A DNA stretch of 64,000 bases, from NCBI GenBank assembly GCA_015680685.1, contig MNCI01017692.1, positions 118,526 to 182,525 of the forward strand. The letters run 5' to 3'. Of the stretch, positions 46,545 to 57,472 are shown piece by piece (position 1 is the first letter of the stretch; every line of letters begins with the position of its first letter). The position numbers were made by a program, and so were the translations under genes. The stretch is from Gnetum montanum (Eukaryota; Streptophyta; Gnetopsida; Gnetales; Gnetaceae). The notes under the pieces were generated by a model, which was not told the origin of the DNA, searched no databases, and saw only the letters and a program-made list of their open reading frames with translations.

Positions 46545-47440
46545 GTGAAAATGACAAAGTATAAAAGCTTAAAATCCACTTATGAGAAGTTCCTAAATGA
46601 TGTGGCCAAACATAAAGAATATATTAGGTCTAAACTTCTAGTACTTGATCAATTAAGAAAGAATGGACCAACATTAATACCAAAAACAATACTAACACCA
46701 GTAATGATAGTAGCCTTAGCAATAAAAAAGAATATGAACGAGGAAGATATGATGAAATTGCAACTTGAAGTTCTTAAGTCTAAGAATTCTAAACTTAAGT
46801 AGGACAATAAAGACCTCTGTGCTACCAATGAAATTTTTACAATTAATGTAAGAACATTATAGATGAATTTAAATGAAGCTAAACAAAGGATGCACATTGT
46901 GGAAACTCCTATAGAAGAACTATAAAAGTAATTAAGTGATAAAGAGAGTGTAGTAGATGATCTTCGTAAGCAGCTCCATACCAAAGAAACAATTATAACA
47001 TCACTTAAAGAAGAGGTCAAGAGGCTAAAATATGAGAATGGCAAACTAAAATAACAAATGAAGATTCCAAAAGCTCCTCCTATGCAAGAATCTTCTGGAG
47101 CTCAAACTACAATTTAAGACAACAATTAGATTATTATACTTGATGTCATTCCCATTAAGGATTCCTCTAATAAGAAAGAAACTATTGTCTCTAAGTACCA
47201 TGTACTAGATTTTGAGCTTATATCATTAGTAACAGAGTTAGATGATGCTATGCAATATCCCTGAACACCTAACCCATGAAATAATGAAGAAGCTATGTGA
47301 AGGTCTTTTCCCTATTACATATATCTTTTGTCTACAATTTTCATATGAACTCATAAGTGAAGAAGATAAATTGTATATAATGTACAATTATCTAGGACTT
47401 TGTCACTAGGCACCATATGTTTTCATATGATCATAACCTA
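46545..47440 (+). pseudogene. Unrecognised coiled-coil pseudogene
   Basis: One frame runs from ATG 46545 to about 47265 with about nine stops. All but the last two, near 47262, read naturally as Gln if TAA/TAG came from CAA/CAG (as in EEL*K*LSDKE and RLKYENGKLK*QMK). The protein is K/E/L/N-rich with heptads from about residue 1 to 165, then a segment with SSNKKETIVSKYHVLDFELI. After a frame change at about 47262 it continues as HLTHEIMKKLCEGLFPITYI and FSYELISEEDKLYIMYNYLG to about 47440. I do not recognise the family. It could be a host gene copy or the gag or third ORF of another element; no LTR frames it, and its base composition is much more A-rich than the Athila-like ORFs. Confidence 0.55.
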
Positions 47441-49473
47441 AGTAATCACTCATTAACTTCGATGAGAAAATTAAGACAAAATATAGCTACAAAACTAATG
47501 ATTGAATGTGATTGTTGAACATATAATGAAACTTAAGTCCAATTATGAGTTTTGTAAGCAATATAAGACCAAGTTAAGGAATTTGTAAGAATCGTATTTC
47601 ATAAAGATGTGATGAATCCTAGGAATGGTCACAACTCTTTATGAAAATAAAGTTCAAGCTAAGATCCATGAGAAAGTATGGTGAAAAAGAAGAAAAAGAA
47701 GTAGTAGAATACTAAAGAAGAGTATAAATATATATAAAAATAAATGGAATCTCAAAACAATAAGTAAACTCTATTTAAGAAAGGATGTAAACCATTCATA
47801 CTAAGATATCTCTTAGTATCATATCAATTATGAATATTGAGATAATGAAGAGTAATTAGTTCCAAAGGACTAATGAGTAAGTGTTGCAAGAGATGTGTGA
47901 TCCCTATAAAACATGATCTACTTTCTTAAAGAAGAACTAAAGATCCCAATTGTGCCATATGTAATTTAGTCCAATTTCTTATAGAAGAAGAGAAGGTCAT
48001 CTGGAAGGTTACAATAGAAAAATAAAAGTAAGATGTATGAAGAAGTATTTCATGAGTAAATGAAGCTAAGACAGAAGTAGATTAGCAAAGTAGGAGACAA
48101 GTTTGTTAAGTTAAGTCAAACATGACTTAATGAAGTACATTGAAAAGAATGAAGTTAAGTAAGAGAAGACTTTAAAAAGCACAATTTTGTCATAAATGCT
48201 TGTAACTTAACTATAAGTTATGAGTAATAAGTTGGAGATTAGAATTTCTAATAATAAAGGTTACAAGTAATAGTTGGGGGCATTAGACCTTCAAAAAAAT
48301 ATTAATAACGAGTAAAAAAATTAGAGTATATCATAATCTTAACATTGAGTAGACATCATAAAAAAATGGAAAGAAATTTTTTTTTGATTTTAGGCTATCT
48401 ACTCAAGTGTGCAACTTTACAATTGATACTTTAAAAAATAAGTAAGAAAAATTAATTATTAGTAGGAATAAAGGTCCTAGTCCTAACAAAATTTACATCA
48501 CTTTTTCAACATCCATGCTTGAACTTTAAATAGCAAAATGATTCGAGATAGAAAGTTATGGTTTAATACCAATATTTTTTTAAAAGTAAGAAAGTGGAAC
48601 CATTAGTGGAAGATATTTACATTATCACTTATTATTGATCTTATGTTGAGAATCTTTGCCATCAACTCTAACATTCTTGTCAATACTAGTTTTAATTTTT
48701 GAGTTAATTGTATTCTTATTAGACAAGGAAAAAAAAATTTTGTGAGCTATCTATCCAAGCTACTTAATACTGTATCTAGTACCAGTAAAAAAAATACATG
48801 GGAGCTTTTGTATTTTCTATATTTTTTTATATCTTCAACTTTATCTTGTTTTTTTCTATTTTCAACTTCAACACATTTTTTCTTTTCTTCAAAATCTTTT
48901 TTCTTAAGCATATAAGATATGCATTAAATAAATGTTCTTCATGATGATAAAAGATGTAAGAATTTAGAAGATTATAATATGTAATTAGCTAAACATAAGT
49001 CTTTACTCTTGCTTGTAATACTAATTCCTTTTACAATTAATGGAAAAGGGAAGACTAATAATTTCTTACTTAGCATTCTGAAAAATCAATGAAAGATAAT
49101 ATAACTTAACATAGAACTTTAGCATATTCTTTAGATTGGACATCAAAATCTAAAGCCCACTTAAGCAAAAGAAGAGTTAATGAAGCACAAGGTGTTAGAC
49201 ATATATCTATTATTTGGTTAAGGAAATTTTTTAAACTTTTGAAATTAAAAAATCCCAAATTGATTAATTGAGAATTGATTTTCCAAGGACAAAGTCCAAG
49301 TTACAAAGTAGTTGGACTCTCACAAATAATAATTCCTATGAAAAAGTTTATCTCTTATCCAAGTGTTATGTGGACAATTATTTATTTACCATGGCAAAGT
49401 CTAGTAAAAAATCACTATTAAAACAATAAAATTATTTTATCATGATAGAGGAGGACTCTCTTGGATGGGCTGA
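47441..49473. other. AT-rich spacer
   Basis: About 2 kb of strongly AT-rich sequence with A- and T-runs. No frame longer than about 60 codons, no LTR ends and no RT, integrase or transposase motifs were seen. It may be the worn continuation of the pseudogene before it. RE8 is inserted at its right end. Confidence 0.5.
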
Positions 49474-49965
49474 TGATGAGTCATCATTTGACTAGCTTTG
49501 ATATTAGATATCTGATATCAGATCCTCGACATCAAATACCTGATGTCAGAGCCCATGACGTGATGTCGAATATCCGATATCGCGGGGTATATGCTAGCCT
49601 ATAAATATAGCACTTGGACTCACGATTTTCAAATAGTTTTTGTGATAGCATAGTGAAGCTCTTACAGTTTGTTTTATCCAGAGTTAGAGTATTTTCTAAG
49701 TGCCTGTAGTAGGAGTCTGAGTGTTTTTGAATCTTTGTTCAAACACTTATGTACCTTAGCATAGTAGTTTGATAGGAATAAAAATGAACCCTTTTGATCA
49801 TCCTTGCAACACTAAGAATATATTAATGTTTCCTTGATGTATTTAATATTCATGCACTTTATTCTCATGCACTTCATTTTAATGCACTTTAATTAAGCAA
49901 TTAATTTCTAGTTATTAATGAACACAAGCATGACCACCTTGAGCATACATGTAGCACTTGGTAAC
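49474..49965 (+). repeat. 5' LTR of RE8, left part
   Basis: Begins TGATGAGTCATC. U3 holds GATATC words mixed with CATCAAATACCTGATGTC-type palindromes (49500-49580). The TATA box TATAAATATAG is at 49600-49610. It ends at the GTAAC target duplication of RE9. Confidence 0.85.
49961..49965. other. Target-site duplication of RE9, left copy
   Basis: GTAAC, repeated exactly at 56928-56932. The host LTR reads CACTTGGTAAC|CCAG across the site once one copy is removed, matching the TTGGTAACCCAG words of sister LTRs. Confidence 0.92.
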
Positions 49966-50825
49966 TGATGAGTGGTGAGGTACCCCTACACTCAACCATA
50001 CAAATACGAGCATTTTCACGCACGATCCAGTCGAACTCCGTAGATGGACTAGTTGTGGAACCTAGACAATTACCTTTAGGTCGTAGTTCGCTGTCTTCCC
50101 ACCTGGACATGTATTATATTTGTCACATATGGTTTAGTCCAAAGTGAGGTGTATGATGTGGTTCTAATCTAATGCTACTCCTAAAGGCGATGGAAAGTAA
50201 TATTAACTAAGCTAGGAGAGAAGGGTGAGAAGGAATCTAATCTAGCCTAAGTGCGATGAGCATCTATTCCTTGATTATCCATACACATCTTGGACTTCAT
50301 GCACAACTACCACTGGGATTACCAAGCGTAGATCCTAGGTACACTACTAGGTTACCAAGTAGTCACACTTAAATGCTCGTAATCAAGTCATACTCATTCC
50401 ATGGTTTAACATGAGTTTAAGGGTGAGAGAGATTAACTAAGAAAGAAATAAATAACAAGTAAATAATTAATTAATTAAAGTAAGTGAATGCTTCAATGAT
50501 GAAGTAATCTCGATATTTATTTTCGTTCATGTGCATGTCCAAGTACATCACACTCGAATAAAGGATGCCATACAATTACAATCACCACACTATGGGAAAA
50601 CACTGGGAAATTATTCTATCTCTAGAAGGGAAAAACTGCCAGAGCTTCGCTAAGGGAAAAACTAGATCATAGACAAAGAAAAGCTGCCTCTTATTTATAG
50701 AAATTAAGGTAGACTGTGATATTGCGTATGTGATATCGCAGCCCATGGGATATCATGGCTGTGATATCACAGTAGTGATATCATAGCCACTGCGATATCA
50801 TAGCTAGCAAATTCATGATTCATCA
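49966..50825 (-). repeat. 3' LTR of RE9 (860 bp)
   Basis: Plus-strand ends TGATGAGTGG and GATTCATCA. The TATA box is TTATTTATAG (50691-50700). The U3 array (50705-50812) has GATATC units: TGATATCACAG, GGATATCATGG, TGATATCATAG. Matches 56040-56927 at roughly nine bases in ten by eye; the latter has one or two more array units. Confidence 0.9.
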
Positions 50826-50836
50826 TACCCCCACGA
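50826..50836 (-). other. Polypurine tract of RE9
   Basis: On the minus strand CGTGGGGGTA runs into TGATGAATC, the same tract as in RE1. Confidence 0.75.
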
Positions 50837-51179
50837 CTGAATGAAAGCTCGTCCTCGAGTTACAGAGAGAACAAGCTCCATTGATTACACAGTGGATACG
50901 TATGGGATTATTGACTAACTAGGATGGATTCATGCCACAGTGTGGAGTCAGGACAAAATTGAGACACAACACAAAAGAAAATCCTATGATTACAAAATTG
51001 GATGGAACTCATGTAGTTCCTGGTGGCGGTGGCTCCTCCATGGGTGTCTTTCCCTTTTCTTGCACTCCAGGTTTTGGGATTTGATGGTGTTGAAGTATGG
51101 CCTGGAGTTACTCAGTTCTGAAAGTGTCCAGCTGGTCCTGAGCAACTTTTGGCCCTGTATTCGAAAGGTTTAATACTTC

Positions 51180-51873
51180 CAAAATGGCTTGAACAGAGAA
51201 GTCAATAGTCACAGTTTCTCCTCTTGTAATGCCTTGAGTGCCTTGGCACATGTGTACGTTTGCGCTTATACCATAGAGGCATCCTAGTCAACCTTCTCTT
51301 TTTCTTCCACCACCCTTTTATCACCATAATTGTTAACCATGGTGCCTTCTTCTTATTGTGCCAAAATTGGTATGTTTCCCTTAAGTACCAAGCATCGCTT
51401 TCAGAGAGGGTAGGCCATAATGGAGATCCTTTGAGGTGATCCCTAACAGCCTCAGAAGAAAATTTTGCAAAAGGTCCAAAGTTTAATTCCATGATTGTTA
51501 TAGTGAATATGGACCTTTCATGGATGGTCTGAACACAATCCTAGATCAGCGTGAGATGTCGTCCCTATTTAGACACTGCAACAGCTCCTCTTTCTGCCTG
51601 CCCGGACCGTACGGTAGGAGGATCTTCTTGATAAATGCTAAATGATTGTTTCTCCTATTCTTCATGTTGTCTAGTAGGATCTTGTCTTCCACCTCTCTGA
51701 GATCGTTTAATCACACCTTGAGCAGGACCTTCCTGTGGTCCGCGTTTCAGGGCCATCTGCAATAACACGGGACCAATTGTTAGTAAGGTTGTTACCAAAG
51801 TTAGGTTATACCTTATTGCTTGCCTTAATAGATTTACTTTATTTCTGTGTGATGTTAAGTGTTGGAAGAACAT
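51180..51873 (-). pseudogene. Third ORF of RE9, N-terminal part only
   Basis: Minus strand: a basic leader MALKRGPQEGPAQGVIKRSQ (from 51746, within a frame open from 51873), then MELNFGPFAKFSSEAVRDHL and GSPLWPTLSESDAWYLRETY (51492-51370), which match ELNFRPF...SPMWPIITSSGEWYLGETY of RE1. The rest of the plant-transposon domain and the entire coiled coil are missing; the reading passes into sequence near the polypurine tract. This shows what the ORF start looks like: an Arg/Gly/Pro/Gln-rich leader ahead of the domain. Confidence 0.65.
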
Positions 51874-53949
51874 GTCCCCAAAAGATTATAGTGTTGAGTC
51901 CTCTTTGCTTAGGTGGTTTCCAAATTTAATTTTCTGGTATAGCTAAGGGGATGAAATTGTTTTGACACATTTTATTCTTAATTTTAGAACTAATTACCCT
52001 TAAATATGTCCTTCGGGTGATGATGAATTTCAAAAAATTTATGCACTATTCGGTGTGTGTCCCTCCCCCATGACTAAGTTGAACACTCTAGGTTCAAGTA
52101 GGTTCAAACAGAATGAAAATCGAAGTACCAGCAAGCGAGTTATGGATATGAAAGCAAGGGACGCGCAATCGCAAGTTGTAAAGAGGAATTAAAAAACTTC
52201 CCCTGTGTGAACAATTTCAAATGATGTTGATTAGCACAGGGGGGTCATGTATATATATTTTCATTAAAGTTAGGGCACTTAGAGAATGTATCGAATTTTT
52301 AATATTTCTTTGAAATTAAATGATGTAAACTAAGGACATATGGACAATTGTTAAAGGGTTCCAGGGTAATTCAACTAGTTCTAAAGGCATGAAAATTATG
52401 ATGGTGTGGAATTTATCAATAAGGACCTCAGATGGTAGATAAAAAGGCTATGTGATGATAATAAGAGAAAGAAAATTGTTGGCAATATGCTAAGGGTAAG
52501 AAATGGTATGTGTGAGTTGTGTCATAAGCGAAGATTACAAAAGATTACACAAGTGGGTCCTCCCCAAAGCAGGTTTCAACCTATAATGCCCTTGTGTAAC
52601 CACACTTAAAAGTGTTCATGGGCACTAGAAGGGTTAAATGTAATCCGTACTGATTCCAAAAATCACACACATGTAAATATCACTAGAATGAGGTAAGAAT
52701 TCTATGTTACACACAACATGAGCTATAATTACACGAACAATGAGATGAGATGAAGTATAGAAGGGATCGTAGAGATTGGGACATGAGGTAACTGACCCAG
52801 AGCACAGTAAATCCTGCATGCAAAGCATGATTAATGTCTCATTAACCCATTGTTCCAAGATTAGGACCAAGTCCATCCTTCTAATTAGTGACATCGCATT
52901 GTTTCATCCCATGATGAACAACTAGGAGAGTACCATAACAACAAGGTGTACAATCACTTGGCGTTTTGTTCAAGGGAGGAGTATTTTTTGCTTTATGGCA
53001 CTTTGTTTTTTCTTTTTCTTTTTCTCTTTCTTCTCTTTCTTTTTGAATATTGAATCCAGAGAAGCCACCAACCTTCAAGCATGGGTGCATGTCTTTCCAG
53101 TGGAACCCCCTAGAACAGCATTAGATTTTTTAGTTCCCTTTTTTTATTACTCTTACTCCCATTTTTCATTAGAACCACAAGGATCTTAGTACAACCACGT
53201 TGCATGATAACACCCACAGTCGTCACCAAAGAGAATCTGCAAGTCCCCTTGATGTCACATGCTAATCATTCCCTCTTGGTCCATCCTTCTACATTCTGGG
53301 TACAATGAACACAAAATTAATTTTAAGTTTTACAAATGTCAAGAATATCACTGTACCCTCGGATAGAACCTCTTATTGGTAGAGTGAATGAGTGGGTGTA
53401 ATGGGCTCACTATTCCAAATAATTGATCACTCAAGACTTAATAACATAAAACACACCTCAACCAACAATCCACATGAGTGTTTTATTCATAGACAAGATT
53501 ACTTACAAAAGACATAAAAAGACAAAAATGCAAAAGATAAAAAAAAAGTTGAAAAGTGAAAAAACTGGAAAACAAAAATTGAAAATTAAAGAAAAATGAA
53601 AAATATTTATTAATATTACTTGCTATTAGAAGGGGGGATATCCTTCATAGCTAAATGGTTGAGGATGGCAAGGATTAATAAATGACGACAGGGATCCTTG
53701 CATCTTGGAAATATTGGGGCCCGATCATACTTACCCCATCGGGTTTCACACACTTGATTATAATGAGCATAGTGGGGCAATTTATATGATGTAGTTCCCA
53801 GATAACAAGTTGACCCAGTATGATGTTTGAGACTGTTAGATGGTATGCAAGGATTGGGTTGTCACTCTCCATGGCTGTGTTCATTGGGCCGAATTGTTGT
53901 TGGAGTGTGAGTTGGTGGCCCTTATGAAGTTACACGAGGCATTGGGTTT
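51874..53949 (-). other. Non-coding middle of RE9
   Basis: No supported coding sequence. It contains a polypyrimidine run on the plus strand (about 52993-53045), like the one in RE6, and A-rich stretches around 53510-53600. It takes the place of protease to integrase plus the usual post-integrase region. Confidence 0.5.
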
Positions 53950-55898
53950 GAAGATGAGGGTGCACCACAATGTCAGACTTATGCTGAGTTGTAGGATGTG
54001 GTGGCCTCAGAATTGTGTTGTCCCTTCTTACAACTGTGTTTAAAGAAGGGGCGCTTTTGATGTTGTTGAGGTTTCCCACTGCTGTTGGTAGGATTAGCAC
54101 AAGTAACGTTCGTGGGTTGTTGCTGTGGTGTAGGCACCTTAGGAATAGTTGGTGGTGATGTATAAGGAGGGAAAGGATGAGAATGTTGAAAATTAGAAGA
54201 AGTACAGGGTGCACAAGGTAGTGGTTGTGTTGAAGGTATGGGCTAATAGTATTGAGAAAAATGGTACTGTGGTGAGATAGAGTATGTTGGCTCATTTGGA
54301 GAAACAGGATGTTGAACAAGATAAGAATTTGGATTCGAGTGATATGAAGGGTGTCTCTAGTCTAGTGGTGGTCTCCCCCACAACTGGGATGGTTGCCACT
54401 ATGATCAGACACACTATCTCTGTACGAACTCTGGATGTAACGTGTTTTCCCATTGCTCATGTAAATGTAACAATATTGGGCATTGGCCCTTGGGGTGACT
54501 GTACAGGCATATGTTGCATTCATATGTATGATTGGCAGTTGAGCTCCTATTTTCCTTATCCCTTCTTTCCGATTGTCTACTGTTTTGTCCTACTTCTTGG
54601 GTTGTCAAAACTCTATCTCCAATAATGTTGATAAATTCTTCACACTTTTGATTCGTCCATTCCAACATCTTATTGATCTTTTCCTCAACCTCTTCTAATG
54701 TTTGTTGTGTTGGCAAAGATGATGTTTCCACCTTGAGATTGGTTGATTTCTCCTTTTTATGATCATGGACCTTTGTCAAGTTGAGATTTTGGTCTCGTTG
54801 ATGTTTTTTAACACTCTCCCATCTAGCCAGTTCTCCTTCTTCTTTTGCTACCCACTTAATAAGCTCTTGGACTTGATGGGTTCATAGTTCATATAGTTGA
54901 CCTTGGGCATACATTCCTAACATCTCTCTTGTTTCATTACGTAGCCCATAAATGATATGGTACATTAGCCTTTCCTCAAAAAATCCATGGCCTGGACAGT
55001 TGTTTAATAGTGCATAATATCTTTCTAAGGCCATGTCCAAGGGTTCATGTTGTGCTTGTTTCCATCCTTGGATTTGTTTCCTCAAGGCTGACACTCTTGT
55101 GTAGGTTTGATATTTTTTGTTAAATACTTCTACCATTGTTGACCAACGTCGTATTGAATTTGGTTTTAACAATCTATACCATACTTTTGCTTGGCCAACG
55201 AGTGTCATAGGAAAGAGCTTGACTTTTTTTCAACCATTATCAATGTTGTTCCATGCGTAGGCATCGTAGAAGGCTTGTAAATGTTGATGCGGATCTAAGT
55301 CATAACATCCTAAAAAATTAGGGAAGTTGTTTAAATCGAGCCTAGATAGATGGCTCTCTTTATGATGCCTATAGGAGATTCGACTAGCCTCTTGTATTGG
55401 CATTAGGCTCTTAGTGGCCAGCAGGGGTTCATCATCACTAAGTAGGTTGTGAGTTTGTAAGTTGGGATGATGTTGCCTTTGTTTATGTTGGCATTCTTGA
55501 TTTTCTTTGTGAGCTTGATTTTTAGTTCTACTCTAATCCCTTGAAAGATAGTCATCTGTGTCACAATTTGATGTTGAAGGACTAGAGGAAGAGAAGGAAC
55601 TGTAAAACTCGTTATGACTTTTGTAAGTCTTCCAATCATCCCCAAGTAAGTTCTTGTTAGTTATTGAGAAGGTCCTAGGCCTTTCGGGCCTCCTCATTCT
55701 ATGGGATGTCTCATCCTCACTAGAGATGTCAAAGTTGGATGACGAGAGCCTTTGAGTATCATTGGGGTGTTCATAAACGTAGGGGACTCCTGCATAAGGT
55801 TGAGTACTCCAATCTTCATCTTCATCATCGATTCTATTGGTTCTCTAATGAATTTCCTCACTAGGTATGGCATTATCATAGTCTTGTAGGAGAGGCAT
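53950..55898 (-). pseudogene. gag of RE9, nearly open
   Basis: The start is ATG at 55898 (MPLLQDYDNAIPSEEI), about 120 bases past the primer site. One frame continues to 54414 with a handful of stops. Domains: a D/E/R/S-rich first part (to about 55400) that lacks the YTHPDEYIPNFTF block of the other elements; SDDEPLLATKSLMPIQEASR (55440-55380); the capsid core with QAKVWYRLLKPNSIRRWSTM, VEVFNKKYQTYTRVSALRKQ and IQGWKQAQHEPLDMALERYY (55190-55020), NNCPGHGF; a coiled segment; the Cys/His motif CNICLYSHPKGQCPILLHL at about 54500-54445. After a frame change a P/T/S/Q-rich tail runs to about 53990. The core fits Athila Gag. Stop NG*KK at about 55230 sits where Trp is usual. It could have supplied or used particles of full elements. 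Confidence 0.82.
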
Positions 55899-56020
55899 GA
55901 TTGTGAAATTGTGTGTGAATTTATATATGACTTTTTAATAATTATTTTTTCTAAAAGATATATTGTTAAGTCCCTTACAGCAACCTTGTATGATATAACT
56001 AATCTAGATAACTAGCATCG

Positions 56021-56038
56021 TCCCCGACAACGGTGCCA
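56021..56038 (-). other. Primer-binding site of RE9
   Basis: On the minus strand TGGCACCGTTGTCGGGGA, the best preserved site in the window: two transitions from the tRNA-Asp complement TGGCGCCGTTGCCGGGGA (from memory). Confidence 0.85.
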
Positions 56039-56039
56039 A

Positions 56040-56927
56040 TGATGAGTGGCAAGGTATCCCTACACTCAACCATACAAATATGAATGTTTTCACATGTGAT
56101 CTGATCGAACTCCGCAGACGAACTACTTGTGGCACCTAGACAATTACCCTTAGGTTGCAGTTCATTGTCTTTCCACTTGGACTAGTATTATATTTGTCAC
56201 ATATGGTTTAGTCCAGAGTGAGGTGTATGATGTGGTTCTAATCTAATGCTACTTCTGAAGGTGATGGAAAGTAATATTAACTAAGCTAGGAGAGAAGGGT
56301 GAGAAGGAATCTAATCTAGCCTAAGTGCGATGAGCATCTGTTCCTTGATTATCTGTACACATCTTGGACTTCGTGCATGACTACTACTGGGATTACCAAG
56401 CGCAGATCATAGGTACGCTACTAGGTTACCAAGTAGTTACACTTAAATGCTTGTAATCAAGTCGTACTCATTCCGTGATTTAACATGAGTTTAAGGGAGA
56501 GAGAGATTAACTAAGAAAGTAATAAATAACAATTAAATAATTAATTAATTAAACTAAGTGAATGCTACAATGATGAAGTAATCTCGATCTTTATTTCTGG
56601 TCATGTGCGTGTCCAAGTACGTCACACTCGAATAAAGGATGTCGTACAATTACAATCACCACATTGCGGGCAAACACTGGGAAATTATTCTATCTCTAGA
56701 AGGGAAAAATTGCCAGAGCTTTGCTAAGGGAAAAACTAGATCATAAACAAAGGAAAGATGCCTCTTATTTATAGAAATTGAGGTAGACCACAATATCGCG
56801 TACGTGATATTGCAGCCCATGGGATATCATGGCTATGATATCATAGTAGTGATATCATAGCCACTGCAATATCACGGCTGTGATATCATGGTAGCGATAT
56901 CATAGCCAGCAAATTCATGACTCATCA
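56040..56927 (-). repeat. 5' LTR of RE9 (888 bp)
   Basis: Plus-strand ends TGATGAGTGG and GACTCATCA. The TATA box is TTATTTATAG at 56766-56775, and the U3 array at 56785-56908 has about eight GATATC units, spaced 13-17 bases. It is followed by the right copy of GTAAC. Confidence 0.92.
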
Positions 56928-56932
56928 GTAAC

Positions 56933-57313
56933 CCAGAAACACTTAACATTTGGTAGCCTAGCAGTGCTATACATGTTCAAGATGCATCTAGAAAGTGGAA
57001 TGGGCACTTGTGTTAGGCTAGTTAGGCAATAGGTAAACTAATTATTAAATTACTCTACCTTTCATTCTTATTGTAGGTGATTAAATTTATAAAACATAAA
57101 AATGATAAAGATCATGTGCCTCAATTACACTTAAACCATATCCTTGAGCTTTACAAGTATAGTTGGGAAGACAACGAACATTTTCAATGCCCCTTTCACT
57201 TCTTAGAGAATTAGTGCACTAGAGAACTATAGGTCCATGGGATTTGACCAAATCGCATGTGAACACCTTAGTGATTCATATGGTTAGGCATAGGTGTACC
57301 TCGCAGCTGATCA
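56933..57313 (+). repeat. 5' LTR of RE8, right part
   Basis: Resumes CCAGAAACACTT after the RE9 duplication and ends GCTGATCA. The word TTGGTAGCCTAGCAGTG continues the repeat of the left part. Total LTR length without RE9 is about 873 bp. Confidence 0.85.
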
Positions 57314-57314
57314 T

Positions 57315-57332
57315 TGGCATCATTGTCATAAA
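57315..57332 (+). other. Primer-binding site of RE8, decayed
   Basis: TGGCATCATTGTCATAAA, one base after the LTR; all CG pairs of the expected site are gone. Confidence 0.65.
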
Positions 57333-57472
57333 CCTTTTGGTTTTTTTATGCACTATCTAGGACTTAGTGAAATTTATTCAAATCATTGAACAAACCTTAG
57401 AGTCACGTCACATTTTAATATTACTACAATAATTTTAAGAAGCACGCTACATTTTTATTATTCTAACATAAA

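Larger units (their letters stand above)
49966..56927 (-). mobile_element. RE9: non-autonomous Athila-like element
   Basis: Complete with two LTRs (49966-50825 and 56040-56927), perfect 5-base duplication GTAAC, polypurine tract and a well kept primer site. Between the LTRs are gag (55898 to about 53950), 2 kb of non-coding sequence, and the N-terminal part of the third ORF. Protease, RT, RNase H and integrase are wholly absent. Gag stays in one frame over about 1480 bases with only a few stops, and it sits inside an older LTR, so it is among the younger insertions here. Confidence 0.9.

Noticed and set aside
46649-47044. 131-codon open frame on the minus strand
   Set aside because: Antisense to the coiled-coil pseudogene; its Ser/Leu-rich text mirrors the Glu/Lys-rich sense strand.
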